DNA from: Atherinomorus stipes | Taxonomy: Eukaryota > Chordata > Actinopteri > Atheriniformes > Atherinidae | DNA: 64,000 nucleotides | Direction of reading: 5' to 3' | NCBI GenBank assembly: GCA_023101725.1 | Contig: JALJCO010010235.1 | Coordinates: 823,734-887,733, forward strand | Shown: positions 30,984 to 42,089 of the stretch, piece by piece | Numbering within the stretch: the stretch's first letter is position 1 | Layout of the letters: each line of letters starts with the position of its first letter | Notes under the pieces: model-generated | What the model saw: only the letters and a program-made list of their open reading frames with translations | Databases searched by the model: none | Told to the model about the DNA's origin: nothing | Made by a program: the position numbers and the translations under genes

Positions 30984-32116
30984 ACAGTAAAATCCCCAGT
31001 GTTAAATTTCAGTTGTTAAATCATATCAACTCTTTCAGAGTGATTCTAACACCATTGAGAGTAAAATGACCACCAGTACTGGTGAAAATTTTCAGAGAGG
31101 GTCTCCTTGGTATGTAGCATTGTTGCCAACTTAACGACTTTTCAGACCCCTCTAGCAACTTATTTTCAAAAAAGCACCTAGCGACAAATCCAGCGACTTT
31201 TCTTGGTGATCATGGAGACAGATAAAATTTATGTTGTACCATCCATTCATCGGGAGCTACCTGCCATCAGCCCCTCCCTCCCTGTTTCCCAACACGCACT
31301 GGTCCCGCTGTCCCTTTGCAGACAGCATGCCCTTCTGAGCTGCTTTGAGATGACCATGCCTCCTCATCCAGATTATTTCCCATGATGCCTTCTTTGCACC
31401 ATGACTCAAATGTTTATGTCACCACTTCAGTACCCTTGTTAATGAACAACGTAGCATGTCAATAATAAACACGCTAGCATTAAATGGTGCTGCACTTGTG
31501 TTGGTAGCGGTTTGGTGACATCATTTAGCGATTTCTGGTGACTTTTGGGTCAATCAATAGCGACTTCTCTCGCTGAAGAGTTGGCAACAGTGGTATGTAG
31601 TGTGAATTTATCAGCATATGTTTTTGAAGATGACAGTTTGTATTGTACATTAGTAATTGCCTGATGACTGTCATAGCAGCAAGCTATTCTTCACAACTGC
31701 GACATGTTCTGTGATGCTGTTTTTTACAGGAGTAGTGGCTCAGTCCATAGCTCAGTTCATGGTGGGAAACATGTTAATAACATACATAGTTGTGAACTTC
31801 CAGTGTTCACCACCACTAACTCAGAACAGGGGTAAAAAGTATTTATGTTTGAGTTGATTTATCACCACAATTTAGCAACTTTTCAACACTGCTGAGAATC
31901 ATATTAACTCTCTCCAGTGTTATCTAACCTATAGAGTTACATTTTATCAAAACTGTACAGTGTAAGCCAGTGTTAACTCAATTATGTGTTAATTTTACTC
32001 TGAAATCTTAACACTATAAAAAGAGTTAATTCAGCACCAATTCTGATAAGGACCAAATACACTTGGACACAGTGCAAATTTAACTCTATAAATGTTGATT
32101 TAACACTGCAAAATTT
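30984..32116. mobile_element. older DNA element with AGTGTTAAA termini, host of a hAT
   Basis: Left CAGTAAAATCCCCAGTGTTA and right (complement) AAAATTTTGCAGTGTTAAAT form an imperfect inverted repeat. GTGTTAACT/AGTTAATT-type motifs recur inside both halves. A 475 bp hAT is inserted at 31118. The boundaries are approximate because the ends are eroded. Confidence 0.5.
31118..31592. mobile_element. 475 bp hAT-type element with perfect 8 bp duplication
   Basis: The ends CATTGTTGCCAACTT and (complement) CACTGTTGCCAACTC are flanked by GTATGTAG on both sides (31110-31117 and 31593-31600). The subterminal repeats of AGCGACTTTT/AGCGATTT are typical of this hAT family in fish. No transposase frame. Confidence 0.9.
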
Positions 32117-32217
32117 TCTTTGCACTCCCTCTCCCCCTGTCAGTAATTCACTTTTCCCCTTTGTTTTGGTGTGTTCGGGACGTTTCTGGGCGGAGATTTC
32201 TGTTTATATTGCCAGCC

Positions 32218-32415
32218 AATGACGGAGCTAATGACATGACGCTCTGTGGGGATAAGCTCATGATTGGAGCAGATGCCAGTCACTCGAATTCTCAGGAAAA
32301 AAAAAAACAAAACTTAAAATGCAGCCAAGAAAAGAAAGTACTCTGAGGTGAAAAGAGCTTGTGCACATTGGAAAACCAGGGTTAACATTGGTTTGGCTTT
32401 CACCTGCTTCCTTGT
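32218..32415 (+). repeat. dispersed repeat R2, copy B
   Basis: Second copy of the repeat at 16593-16790, same orientation, with GGGGATAAGCTCATGATTGG, a poly(A) stretch and TTGGAAAACCAGGGTTAACA. Confidence 0.6.
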
Positions 32416-32599
32416 TTTGAAGGGGAGGAGCTTTAAAAATGCCGAGAATTACAACGTTAAAATCCTGAAGCACAGCAGGAGTTGGAGTATCTGCTGTCAG
32501 ACTTATGCTGTGGACATGAACGCAACATGCAGAGAGGCGGGGCTTAATTAAACACTCCTGGTGTGAGTTGACGGACCGCAGCACACACACGTGCACAGA

Positions 32600-33010
32600 T
32601 CAGCTTCTCTCAATGAGAAAATACCAAGTTCAGATTTTTAATATGACATAAGTAACAGACAGAAAATCTGCGTTTGTTTGTTGTCCCTGTCGGCATGAAG
32701 CTCGTGAAAACTGCTATTTAGGGGAAAATACTAATACGGGAGGTCAATGGAAAAAAGAGTTAATATTAGGGGTAGGGAAAAAAAAGTGATTGGCACCTCT
32801 GGCCAATCACTGGCCACCCCCACACTTTAACCAGGCGGCGCTCAGGCAGTTACCAAGACCCCAAGTTGCTTCCAAACCTCTTTTTCTTTTCATTTTAGAC
32901 ACTAGCTACCCCATACAGTCGGAAGGTCTGGACTGTATGTACATACATATATGTATATATATATGTTGGCCTCTTGGAGCTGATTTATATTTATATATTG
33001 TGTATTCCGA
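32600..33010. repeat. fragment related to the 12.6 kb hAT interior
   Basis: At 32860-32990, CCCCAAGTTGCTTCCAAACC, then TTTTAGACACTAGCTACCCC, then CTCTTGGAGCTGA follow the order of the duplicated block inside 12586-13425. No TIRs are visible around this copy. Confidence 0.5.
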
Positions 33011-33016
<6 letters not shown>

Positions 33017-33043
<27 letters not shown>

Positions 33044-33063
33044 TATATATACATATATATTTA
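33017..33063. repeat. (TA)n microsatellite
   Basis: Alternating TA with scattered CG, AC and TT interruptions. Confidence 0.9.
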
Positions 33064-33398
33064 TATGCATATATGTCTCAACAGGAATTCTGCATTCATC
33101 TTTAGTAGACTAGACTACTGAAACCCTGTCCTTACATGTCCCCCCTAAAGTCCTTCAGTCATCAGCAGTTTAGTCCAGAATGCTGCTGATACGGTCCTCA
33201 CAGGCTGACTTCACAACTGTATTAATATGAAGCTGAAATTCAGGTCTGAGTCCTGGACTACTCACAGATTTCTGGCTTGGTTTTAGCCTTTAATTTGCAA
33301 AACAAAGGTAAATGTGTTTTCTGCATGTAGCAGTACTAAAGAATAAATTAATCACTTGTTTTACAATGGGATTTATTTAGGATTAATCTTTTAACAGT

Positions 33399-33447
<49 letters not shown>
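33399..33447. repeat. (AT)n microsatellite abutting a Tc1-type MITE
   Basis: Pure AT dinucleotides that run straight into the TA target site of the MITE at 33448. Confidence 0.93.
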
Positions 33448-33451
<4 letters not shown>

Positions 33452-33651
33452 AAAAGTTAAGGATATTTGGCTTTTTGTATGATGTCAGAATGAATCTAAA
33501 ATCCAGCACAACCTTTGCAGGTGAACTAAATTAAACTTTCTCTAAACTTTTCAATGCACATGTACATTGTTCAATTGTTAAATATTTATTCTGCATCATT
33601 CTGTTCTCCAAAAACTGAAAGTTGAATATCTCTAACTTTTTGTAAGTAGTG
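33448..33651. mobile_element. 204 bp Tc1/mariner-type MITE
   Basis: The ends CACAAAAAGTTAAGGATATT and (complement) CACTACTTACAAAAAGTTAG share the CAAAAAGTTA(G)-GATATT block and are flanked by TA. There is no coding content. Confidence 0.75.
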
Positions 33652-33655
33652 TATA

Positions 33656-34480
33656 TATGTGTGTAAACAAAAAATATCCGCTCTGAGATATCTCCTTCTG
33701 GCCACCCCAGTGAAAAATTTCTGGCTCTGTGGCTTTATAAAATATTGTGATATTCAGCACATCGACTTTTTTTCCGCCTCTAGTTAATTTGTCCAGTTGT
33801 TTTCTAGTCAGAACGGGACACTTAACAGCTTTGGAGAACATGCATGTCATTCTGTCCCATTTGGATGTTCACAACTTTAAATCTAAGTATGTTGACAGTT
33901 TCATATCTAGTGGTGTTTTAAATATGCCAACCTGCAGGAGATGCCGTCAGAGCTTCTGTGATGTTTCACATAAAGATGTTTTTACTCATTCATGATGAAT
34001 ATTTGGACACGACACCAGATCCTCCCTCTGAGAGTCTCTGTGGCAGAACCTCATTTGGAGATGATTCATGTGAATCCTGTTGTCTCGGTCTTGTCAGCAT
34101 GGTGACTGCATGCTGTGCTACAGTTGCTGTGACAGTCTGTCCTCTGCAGTTTGACTACGGACGACGCGGCAGTTGATCCCAACCACACTGTCATCTGCAA
34201 ACAGCATAAAGCATTTCCTTCCTCATTTGCAAGCGTGCAGAGCAACCCTGAACATCAGCCCACTGCTGTCATGTGAGGAAGACGACAGGCGGGAAAATCC
34301 TGCAACTGTCAAACATGAAACAAGGTCATCAACTCACCTCAGAAATACTTTCACTTCTTCGCTGTGACTCTCACTTCCTCTGGAATCGGTGACGGTCTGA
34401 ATTTCAAGCAATGAAAGAGAAACTCTTCCATCTTCAGCTTGGATCTCTCCAGTCTGATGAGAAACAACAACAAAAAACTG
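33656..34480. other. intergenic, unassigned
   Basis: No recognisable exon or repeat; several short frames only. Confidence 0.35.
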
Positions 34481-34486
34481 TCCATG

Positions 34487-34973
34487 GGGCCTTTTCCATT
34501 GCAGCTGCACGGTACAGCACCACACGCTAAAGACGACCAGGATGGTTTTTGTTTCCACACAGGAGAAGCTGTAGTCTACTACCTGGAAGTGGGCGGAGCT
34601 AGCACGTGAGACTGCCGTGACGTCACTGCCGTGCCACGCGGTGGTCATTGAAGTAAAAACAACAATGGAGGCATTGATGATACGGAGGTGTTACTGCTGC
34701 TGTTGTTTTCTCTGTGGCTTGTAGTCACCGAAAACAGAGCCAGATATTTTTAGAAGAGGTGAAATATATATGATGTGTATGACGAGAACTTCCTTTGGCC
34801 ACTCAGTGGAGAGCCGTCAGGTACTTCACCTTTTGTGTAGGTTCAGCGCGGTTAGAGCTAGCTCTGAAACGGGTGCGGAAAATCGTAACGGCTCGTAGCG
34901 GGTTTTCCCAGAGGAACTACAAATAAAGTGTGCCGTGTGGAAGGGTTACGAAAATGTGCAGTGGAAAAGGCCC
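34487..34973. mobile_element. 487 bp TIR element, GGGCCTTTTCCA ends
   Basis: Ends GGGCCTTTTCCATTGCA and (complement) GGGCCTTTTCCACTGCA match at 16 of 17 positions. There is no coding region. The target duplication is ambiguous (CAT/CCA-like), so the superfamily is not assigned. Confidence 0.75.
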
Positions 34974-35316
34974 ACAAGACACATTAGAGCACCTTTCCCA
35001 TGATTAGTGGACCAAACTAGCTGTCAACAGGTGCAGAAGTCTTTTTGACCATTAGAGAAAACATCTGATTGCAGTGATTGTCTCAAACTGTTGCTCAATA
35101 AAATTTCAACTTTGGAGCCTCATCATGCTTCTTTAGTTGTTTTATTTTTTGTGTGCTTGTTTTTAATATTTCTTTCGAACCACAATTAAACATCAATGTA
35201 ATTATTTTTATAGAATTTTTTATTTATTATCACTTTTGTCAATTTCAACTTATTTAGTTGACAGCTAATTTTTTTCCTTCTTTAATTGGAGGGTATGAAT
35301 AATTTTGAGGAAGACT

Positions 35317-35437
<121 letters not shown>

Positions 35438-35757
35438 TTTTATTTTTTTTTACCCTGTCATCTTTTTATTTATTTACTTCTTTATCTTTTTAACTAGTTT
35501 ATGGTTTTTATAATTCTGTTTTGATTACTGACGTCCTTTAACCAAGTGTATGATTTAGACTTATATTTTAGGCTTTTAGGTTTTCTGGTTCTTATTTTAT
35601 TTAATTCTATTTTTTATATTTTAGGTATTTTTATCCCTTCAGTGTTTTCCTCATGGGGTCCTCCATTTCAGGGCCTGTGCCTGCTTTAGCATTGGGGCCG
35701 TCGCCGTGGTCGTGTCCCTGTCTGGGTGGTCGGGGTCCAGCCCTGCAGCCTAATAGC

Positions 35758-35759
35758 TG

Positions 35760-35818
<59 letters not shown>

Positions 35819-35820
35819 GG
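35758..35820. repeat. (GT)n followed by a G tract
   Basis: About 21 GT dinucleotides (35758-35802), then an unbroken G run to about 35820. Such runs are prone to slippage. Confidence 0.95.
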
Positions 35821-35884
35821 TAGTAGTGTATGTGTGCTGTTTTAGATAAACTTGGGGGACTGTTGATGTAATTTGTTAATTTAT

Positions 35885-35950
35885 TATTATCTGAAGCACT
35901 TTGTAAAGCTGCTATGCATGAAAAGTGCTATATAAATAAAATTTGATTTG

Positions 35951-35953
<3 letters not shown>
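35885..35953 (+). repeat. L2-type LINE/SINE 3' tail
   Basis: AAGCACTTTGTAAAGCTGC, then GAAAAGTGCTATATAAATAA, then (ATTTG)-like units: the conserved 3' tail of L2-type elements. It is followed directly by another (AT)n. Confidence 0.75.

Positions 35954-36009
<56 letters not shown>
35953..36009. repeat. (AT)n microsatellite
   Basis: Pure AT dinucleotides, probably grown from the AT-rich tail of the adjacent L2-type end. Confidence 0.95.
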
Positions 36010-36010
<1 letters not shown>

Positions 36011-36835
36011 TGGACTCTTTTCTAGACATCAGGCTGCACTGTCTTTGCATTGGAACAAATCCACAACTGCCATGTTTGCCCATCTTATTTATGGTGTTTA
36101 TGATCATTTACAAGCATAAACTTCGGTCAGGGATGTTTGACTCCGCCGTCTCATCCATTTCATGGTCTGCTGCTGTGAGTGGATGTGGGAGCAGCATCTG
36201 ACATCAACCATCTCATCAACTCCTCAGTATTTCTACCCCGGTTTGATCATCAGTTTTTACTAGATTGTTTCCTCGCCAGTGTGGTAACCATCAAGCTTGT
36301 GTTTTCATCTGTTCTTGCTGTCAATAATTACCTGTCTTCCCTCTGCTTGGAGATCTCTGCTGCCGCTCTAATCTCCCATAATTTGTTCCCTGCATGCTCG
36401 CCTGCCACCGCCGAACTCTCCACTGTCTCTGTATGGTTCACTGCAACAAAGGCCTGGATTCTGCTCTACTTTTCTCAAATAAATTATTCAAATCTCTGTA
36501 GTTCTACGCCTGCTTTTGGGTCTGGCCTATATTGTCCATGACAACATAGGGTAGGCCTGTATGAAAAATACATTTCTGTAACATATCTTATGAAATATTT
36601 ATAACAGAAAATATATAAATATGAATACATGTTTTAAAATTGTATTTATTGGTTCCTCCTAACCCCAAAATAGCTAGCAGAAATGTAGATACAAGCCAAA
36701 CTAGAAAAGCACTCAGAGAACGCAGACCTCAGCCGAGCAACTCATGTCCCCCTCATATTGTGATTCACATCTAAACTTTAATTGCGACTTCTGTTTATAA
36801 AGTTTAAACTGGAAAGTTCACAATTCATCATGTGC
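36010..36835. other. intergenic, unassigned, with a featureless 120-codon frame
   Basis: The plus-strand frame 36179-36541 has no recognisable domain. It could be a very decayed LINE 3' part on the same strand as the L2 tail, but I cannot support that. Confidence 0.3.
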
Positions 36836-36837
36836 TT

Positions 36838-37140
36838 GGTACATTATAGAACTCACTGAGATCCTTTCTTGTAATTTTTTACCAAACACTCGGGCCATTT
36901 GTATGGAGTTATATGCAAAAATTCCTAAATTTGGCCGATCTCACAATGATAAAGAATCCTTTAAAAATTCCTGGATCCAGAAGGTGATCCGGATCACCAC
37001 CAAAATTTAATGGGTTTGTCCTTCGGCTGAGACTCACAGCTGGTGAAAATCTCAGGTCAATCCATCCAGAACTTTTTACGTAAAATTGCTGACAGATAGA
37101 CGAACAAACAAACCAATGCTACCAAAACCATAACCTCCTT
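36838..37140 (+). repeat. dispersed repeat R5, copy B (longer)
   Basis: It begins like 28752-28845, then continues through GATCCGGATCACCACCAAAA, TTTTTACGTAAAATTGCTGA and GACAGATAGACGAACAAACA to CATAACCTCCTT. That order is familiar from a common teleost dispersed repeat. Family not assigned. Confidence 0.6.
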
Positions 37141-37144
37141 TGTG

Positions 37145-38100
37145 TAGGTAACTAAGGGTTGGGTCTTAAGGCCTTTTCACACCGGGACCAATGTGAATAA
37201 ATGGCATGCATTTGTCTACTTACACCTACTCTGACGCAAAATTACGAAGATGCAACAACAAACTGGCATTTGTTATTCCAGAGGAACGTGATCACATGCA
37301 GCAGTGATGGAGGGAGAGGTGACTGCAGGTAAACTTCTGGATGCTGAAAAACAGCTGATCTCACCTTCATTATTCAAAAAATGTTGTGAATGATGATCAT
37401 TAATGAGAAGCTTCCACAGTCTGAAGTTTTACTGAGCAGTTTCTATCCTGCAGCTAAACGCAGGTCGAACAGTCAGATGAGGCATCACTGATAAACGGAG
37501 CGATAAAACTGAGTGTCCTGATAAAGGATTTCCACGAACTGCTCTGAGAAACATTAAATAACACAGTGACAGTTAACACAGAGATCACGTCCTCCAGCTG
37601 CTGCTGACCTCTGACCTGCTTTCAGATCCATGTCTTCAGATGGGACCGACTCATCTCCACGTCACCTCCGTGGATAATGCTGAGCAAAGAGGCTAGCGGA
37701 GCTAATCAGCCTGGTGTGGTGCAGCCCAGTTGGATCCCGGACCTCAAGTCTGGTCTGAAGCAGTCCGGATGGATCCCAGACCGCAGACCGTCTGAATGAC
37801 GCTGCAGGATTCAAAACCACAGCACTTTTCCCAGATGGATCATTGCTGTGTCCGGTTTCCCCGATTGCATAGTAGCTGTTGTAGTTGCATGTCAGGATTC
37901 TGCCTCCATCTTTTCTTTTAGTGGAGAAAAAGTTTATGAAAAAACTTTGTCACCAACCAGCAGCAGCACTGCATTACAGTTCATATTCTCAGCTGAATGA
38001 AAATGCAAAAATATATTCAAAGATAAAATGTACAAGTACTGTAAATATGCTACAATTTTCGTATGATCTGATTCATCGACTAATCACCAAAATAATTGGT
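37145..38100. other. intergenic, mostly unassigned
   Basis: AAGGCCTTTTCACACCGGGA at 37170 looks like a transposon end without a partner. No exon. Confidence 0.35.
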
Positions 38101-38142
38101 GTCTAATCGATTATCAAAATAATCGTTTGTGGCAGCTCTAGT
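38085..38142. mobile_element. hAT-like element, one end only
   Basis: ATAATTGGTGTCTAATCGAT, then AAAATAATCGTTTGTGGCAG, then CTCTA form a typical hAT-type right end. I could not find the left end. Confidence 0.4.
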
Positions 38143-38260
38143 TTACACAAATATTTAATCAGCCAATCAAACGGCAGTAAATCAAAACAGTTTACAGATT
38201 ATATTACATGTAAACGATCATGTGATCTAAAAGCCACCAAGCCAGAATAACAGCAGCTAA

Positions 38261-39366
38261 AGCTGGATTTATACTCGCGCGTCGTCTGCATATCCGTTGT
38301 AACCTCTGCGTAGGTCTGCGGAGGCCTGATGTGCATCCCGGCTACGCGAACGCAGAGACGCGGAAGAACTCACTGGTGATTGGTCAGTGTGGTTACGTGC
38401 CTCCGGAAGTTTGGATTTTGCAGCTGAATGAATGAATGAATGCATGTCGGTCGCTACTGTTGCTCTAACCCCCTCCGTCCACTGCCTCCGCTCCGCTCCG
38501 CCCCGCTCCGGTCCGCACGACGCAGCAAATCCGTTGCTATTTTAATCAATGAGCAGCAGTCCACTTCTCCGCCAGCGCTCCGCTCCGCTCCGACACGTCT
38601 GCTCGGGTCCGTCGGCCTCCGCCAAAAATACGGATCAACTCTATTTTCTGGTCCGCTCCGCTCCGTTTGGAGGAAGTTGCAAACATGAAACATCCGGTTT
38701 ATAAAGTTTATTTTTACATCCACCACAGAAGAAATTGATTGCTGTGTATAAAACTTATTGGGCATATTGTAGCATCTCAATAAAAACTTTTTTATGAAAT
38801 AATATTGCGTCTTGTGTGACTTGAGAATGGGCAAATTGGGCAATGTGTGTAGTTCAATGTGCCGTATACATACTCCCTACAAAGTAGGTCGCCGCACGTC
38901 AGATCTTGTCAAAACTACAAAAACTGTCACTTGTAAACACTCATTTTGGAAGTTGAAGGCCAAAAGATTTTGCTTCTCGCGCATGCTCCTTTGCCTGCTT
39001 TGTGACTGAACGGAGAGAGTGCTGGCGGAGTGAGGCGGAGTATGTGTGCGAGGCTTTTTGCAGCCCGCCGGAGAAGACGGACTAGAGCGCAGCGCAGCGG
39101 ATCGGAGCGGGGCGGAGCGGAAGCAGTGGACGGGAGGTGTGAAAGAGGAAACACATGCTGGAGCTGAAGCGAACCATCAAGGTGAAAAAAAATTTCCGCT
39201 CTGTGGAGTTTCCTGGTCAATAAAAGCCCCGTTATCGCCTGCAGATCTGGAAAAGAAACTGCAGCATGACGCCGTAACCCTACGCTCGAGAAAAAGCACA
39301 CACTGCCTCTGCAGCAGCTACGCGGACCCGACTGGACACAGATGCCGCGCGAGTATGAATCCAGCT
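38261..39366. mobile_element. 1.1 kb TIR element in the minisatellite
   Basis: Ends AGCTGGATTTATACTCGCGC and (complement) AGCTGGATTCATACTCGCGC are near-identical, flanked by TAA (38258-38260) and TTA (39367-39369). Removing it rejoins a normal minisatellite unit, so a TWA target (PIF/Harbinger-like) fits, with one changed base. A second palindromic element lies inside. Confidence 0.75.
38466..39142. mobile_element. GC-rich palindromic element nested in the 1.1 kb element
   Basis: GTCCACTGCCTCCGCTCCGC (38476 on) and its inverse GCGGAGCGGAAGCAGTGGAC (39113-39132) bound a segment of about 660 bp. More GCTCCG repeats lie inside both arms, and CTCTAACCC-like bases extend the repeat outward. The exact ends and target duplication are unclear. 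Confidence 0.6.
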
Positions 39367-39594
39367 TTAGCCAGCATAAAATAAAAACTGCATCACCAAA
39401 ATAAAAGCTGCTATGCCAGAATAAAACCTGTCACACCAAACTAAAAGCCACAAAGCCAGAATAAAAGCTGCTAAACCAGCATAAGAGCTGCCACGCCAAA
39501 ATACAACCCATCACACCGATATAGAAAGGCTATGCCAAAATAAAATCTGCCACCAAAGTAAAAGCCGCCAAGCTAGAATAAAAGGCACTAATGG

Positions 39595-40905
39595 TGTGTT
39601 CCAGTTGTCTTGGGATTCCAAGCAGACGTGAGTTGGTGACATCATTACCAGGTATTTTGCGTTCCACTCGCAACAACTTGGGAAAAAAAAAATAGACATA
39701 TCCAAAACAGCCTATTTGTGAGCAAGAACAGCTAGAAATGAACAAATTTCTAGCTAGAAAAATAACACAGACGTTATAACAGTTACCATGACAAAAATAA
39801 AAATTAAATTAAATTAAAAATACTTTATTCATCCCAGAAGGAAAATTCAGTATTGGAAAAGCTCACTTTTTTTTTTTTTTTTTTTTAAATAAACAAAAAA
39901 GTCAGTCAGTCTTGTTCTTTAGGGTGATGGCTGCTGGCAGGAATGAATTTCTGTATCTCTCCGTCCTACAGCGAACCTGACGCAGCCTCCCACTGAACAC
40001 ACTCTGTTGATTCTTCACTGTGTTGTGGAGAGGATGGGAAGTGTCCTCCATCATCTTCATCAGCTTGTGCAGCATTCTTTTCTGAACGATCAGCTCCAGA
40101 GTTATTCCCAGCACAGAACCAGCTTTCTTGATCAGCTTGTTTAGTTTCTTCAAGTCTCTGATTCTGATGCTGCTTCCCCAGCAGATGGCTGCAAAGCTGA
40201 TTGCACTTTCCACAACAGACTTGTAGAAGATCTGCAACATCTTGGTGCAGACGTTGAATGATCTCAGCTTCCTTAAGAAGTAGAGTCTGCTGTGACCTTT
40301 CTTGTAGATGTAGTCAGTGTTGCATTTCCAATCGAGTCTGTTGTCCAGCTGAACTCCAAGGTATTTGTAGTTCTCCACCACCTCCTCTTCCAGGATTTAA
40401 ACAGGACTATGCTGCTTATTCTTGCTCCTCCTGAAGTCAACAATCATCTCTTTAGTCTTGCTGGTATTTAAGATGAGCTGATTGTTACCATTTCACAAAC
40501 TGATTGACAAGTTCCCTGTACTCGGCTTCTTGTCCATCACTGATACACCCCACAACTGCAAAATAGTTCTTTAAAAATAGTTCTTTGCAAAACTGCAAAA
40601 CAGCTAATTTCAGTGGGTGTGTTTAATGAACAACATATTCACGCTGCGTTATAAAGAAAAAAAGACCACAGTGAGACCGTAAAATTCAATAACTCTGTGC
40701 TGTTTACACCTGAAACTTATGAACAGAAAATATCTTATATAAAAGTTTAATAAACACAACAGTGGTACTGGATGCAGCCATCTTCAAAGATACAATCTCG
40801 GGGTTATGAGCTTACAGCTCTGAAAACCAAGTTCATGATGTCACTTCCTCGGAAAATACCTCGGAAAAACGAGTTCCGAGACTACTGGAAGGCACTGTAA
40901 GCCTG
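39595..40905. mobile_element. TIR element carrying a Rex1-like LINE copy
   Basis: Left GTGTTCCAGTTGTCTTGG and right (complement) TGCCTTCCAGTAGTCTCGG, followed in both by GTGACATCAT, are imperfect inverted ends. Minisatellite units lie on both sides. The LINE fragment at 39790-40562 forms much of the inside. Confidence 0.55.
39790..40562 (-). pseudogene. Rex1-like LINE, C-terminal reverse transcriptase and 3' tail
   Basis: A 159-codon minus-strand frame (40381-39902) reads VENYKYLGVQLDNRLDWK, then KKGHSRLYFLRKLRSF, then ICWGSSIRIRDLKKLNKLI, then SHPLHNT and YRNSFLPAAI. These are the thumb and C-terminal blocks of Rex1/CR1-type LINE ORFs; SRLYFLR is a hallmark of Rex1. Upstream in another frame are GCISDGQEAEYRELVNQFV and KTKEMIVDFRRS, so a frameshift and an early stop break the ORF. 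The tail (complement) TTCTGGGATGAATAAAGTAT followed by ATTTA-type repeats ends the copy. It is degraded and 5' truncated. Confidence 0.8.
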
Positions 40906-41049
40906 CATAAAAGCCACGTGACCAAAATAAAAGCTGCCAAACCAGAGTAACAGTGGCCGTACCAAAATAAAAGCTGTCACATCAAAATAAAAGCTTCCAA
41001 CCCAGAATACAAGCTGCCTAGCCAAAATAAAATCCACCACACCATCAGA

Positions 41050-41735
41050 ATTTTTTTTTTTTTAAAAGATGGTACATATGTGAAGGTATTGATTCCATGA
41101 CAATAGCTCACAAAATTTGCTCACAAGACAAATGCTCAAAACACTACCACAAAAAGAGAAATTGCTCACACCTACATATAAACAAATATAAAATATGTTG
41201 ACATATTAATTTAAGAATTTAAAAAAAAAAAAAACTAAAAAAAAACTTCAAGAAGTGCACTAGTGAAATATTTATTTTAAAAAAATGTGTGGTTCTGTCA
41301 CACTAAGGTCACACTTTGCTTCACACACTGTTGGTTACAAACCTTTTAACTTTTTCTAAGTTGTAGCTGCTGCTTGTAAACTCCTTTAGTTTGTCTTACC
41401 TGTCATTGCATTTGGGTATTTGGGGAATTCAAGCATTTTTATATCAAACATTTTTAATTTTAACTAAGTTAGGCTTCAGTTTATTCTTTTTCTTCTGGAG
41501 TACATGGGCATCTCTTGGCAAGCTTGTAAATATTAGACGAGATTGTTGTCCTTCAGTTCCAATATTTTACAGCAGAGCAATGAAGACCGGAGCTTCAGTT
41601 TCATGTCCGGCTCTACGTGGAGGCAACAGAGCCTGTTACACACCGCAGAGAGCGAGAACTTAACTCTTGATCTTCCGCAAGAACGAGAAAAGCAGTTTGT
41701 TTTTGTCTAGTTTTGGAAACTCCAGGATAAACTTT
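41050..41735. other. intergenic, unassigned
   Basis: AT-rich with local CTCACA(A)-type repetition at 41105-41180 and A tracts. No exon. Confidence 0.35.
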
Positions 41736-41737
41736 GT

Positions 41738-41970
41738 CCAGGGCAGGGTGGGGTTGTGCAGGTGGCAGTGTCCAGGTCTTTAAATAACATCTAAATCTTC
41801 GTTCCTCCTCACCACCTTGATCAGCTGTTTATTAAAACTGTCTGTTCAGCTCACATGGAAATGTGGAAGTAACAACTTTCTTCTTCGTTCGTTCTTAACC
41901 ACACCCTCCTCAAATGTCCGACCAATCACACAATCCCAGCCCCACAAGAACAAAGTTCTACTCAGGAAAT
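41738..41970 (+). repeat. dispersed repeat R3, copy A
   Basis: Collinear with 49390-49632: GGGCAGGGTGGGGTTGTGCA, GTCTTTAAA, CAGCTGTT-ATTAAAAC and AATGTCCGACCAATCACACA occur in the same order. Confidence 0.65.
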
Positions 41971-42089
41971 ATGTTAGTCACAAGAATCTAAGTTATGTTT
42001 GCCTTGTATAAATAATTCATTAATAAAAGTTTGAAGTTGTGTTCATGTTTATTTTTTCAGGGTTGATAGGGTTGAAAAGTTGTCTGGAC

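Larger units (their letters stand above)
38228..41047. repeat. 20 bp minisatellite split by transposons
   Basis: Degenerate units of the form CCARAATAAAAGCYGCCA occur at 38228-38257, 39370-39594 and 40905-41047. Intervening blocks are foreign elements. All three pieces are in the same orientation and phase-like register, so they were once one array. Confidence 0.75.

Noticed and set aside
36179..36541. 120-codon frame after an L2 tail
   Set aside because: No reverse-transcriptase or other motif; L2 coding sequence should lie before the tail, not after it.
39902..40381. 159-codon frame as a host gene
   Set aside because: Its sequence is the C-terminal part of a Rex1-type LINE reverse transcriptase followed by a LINE tail.
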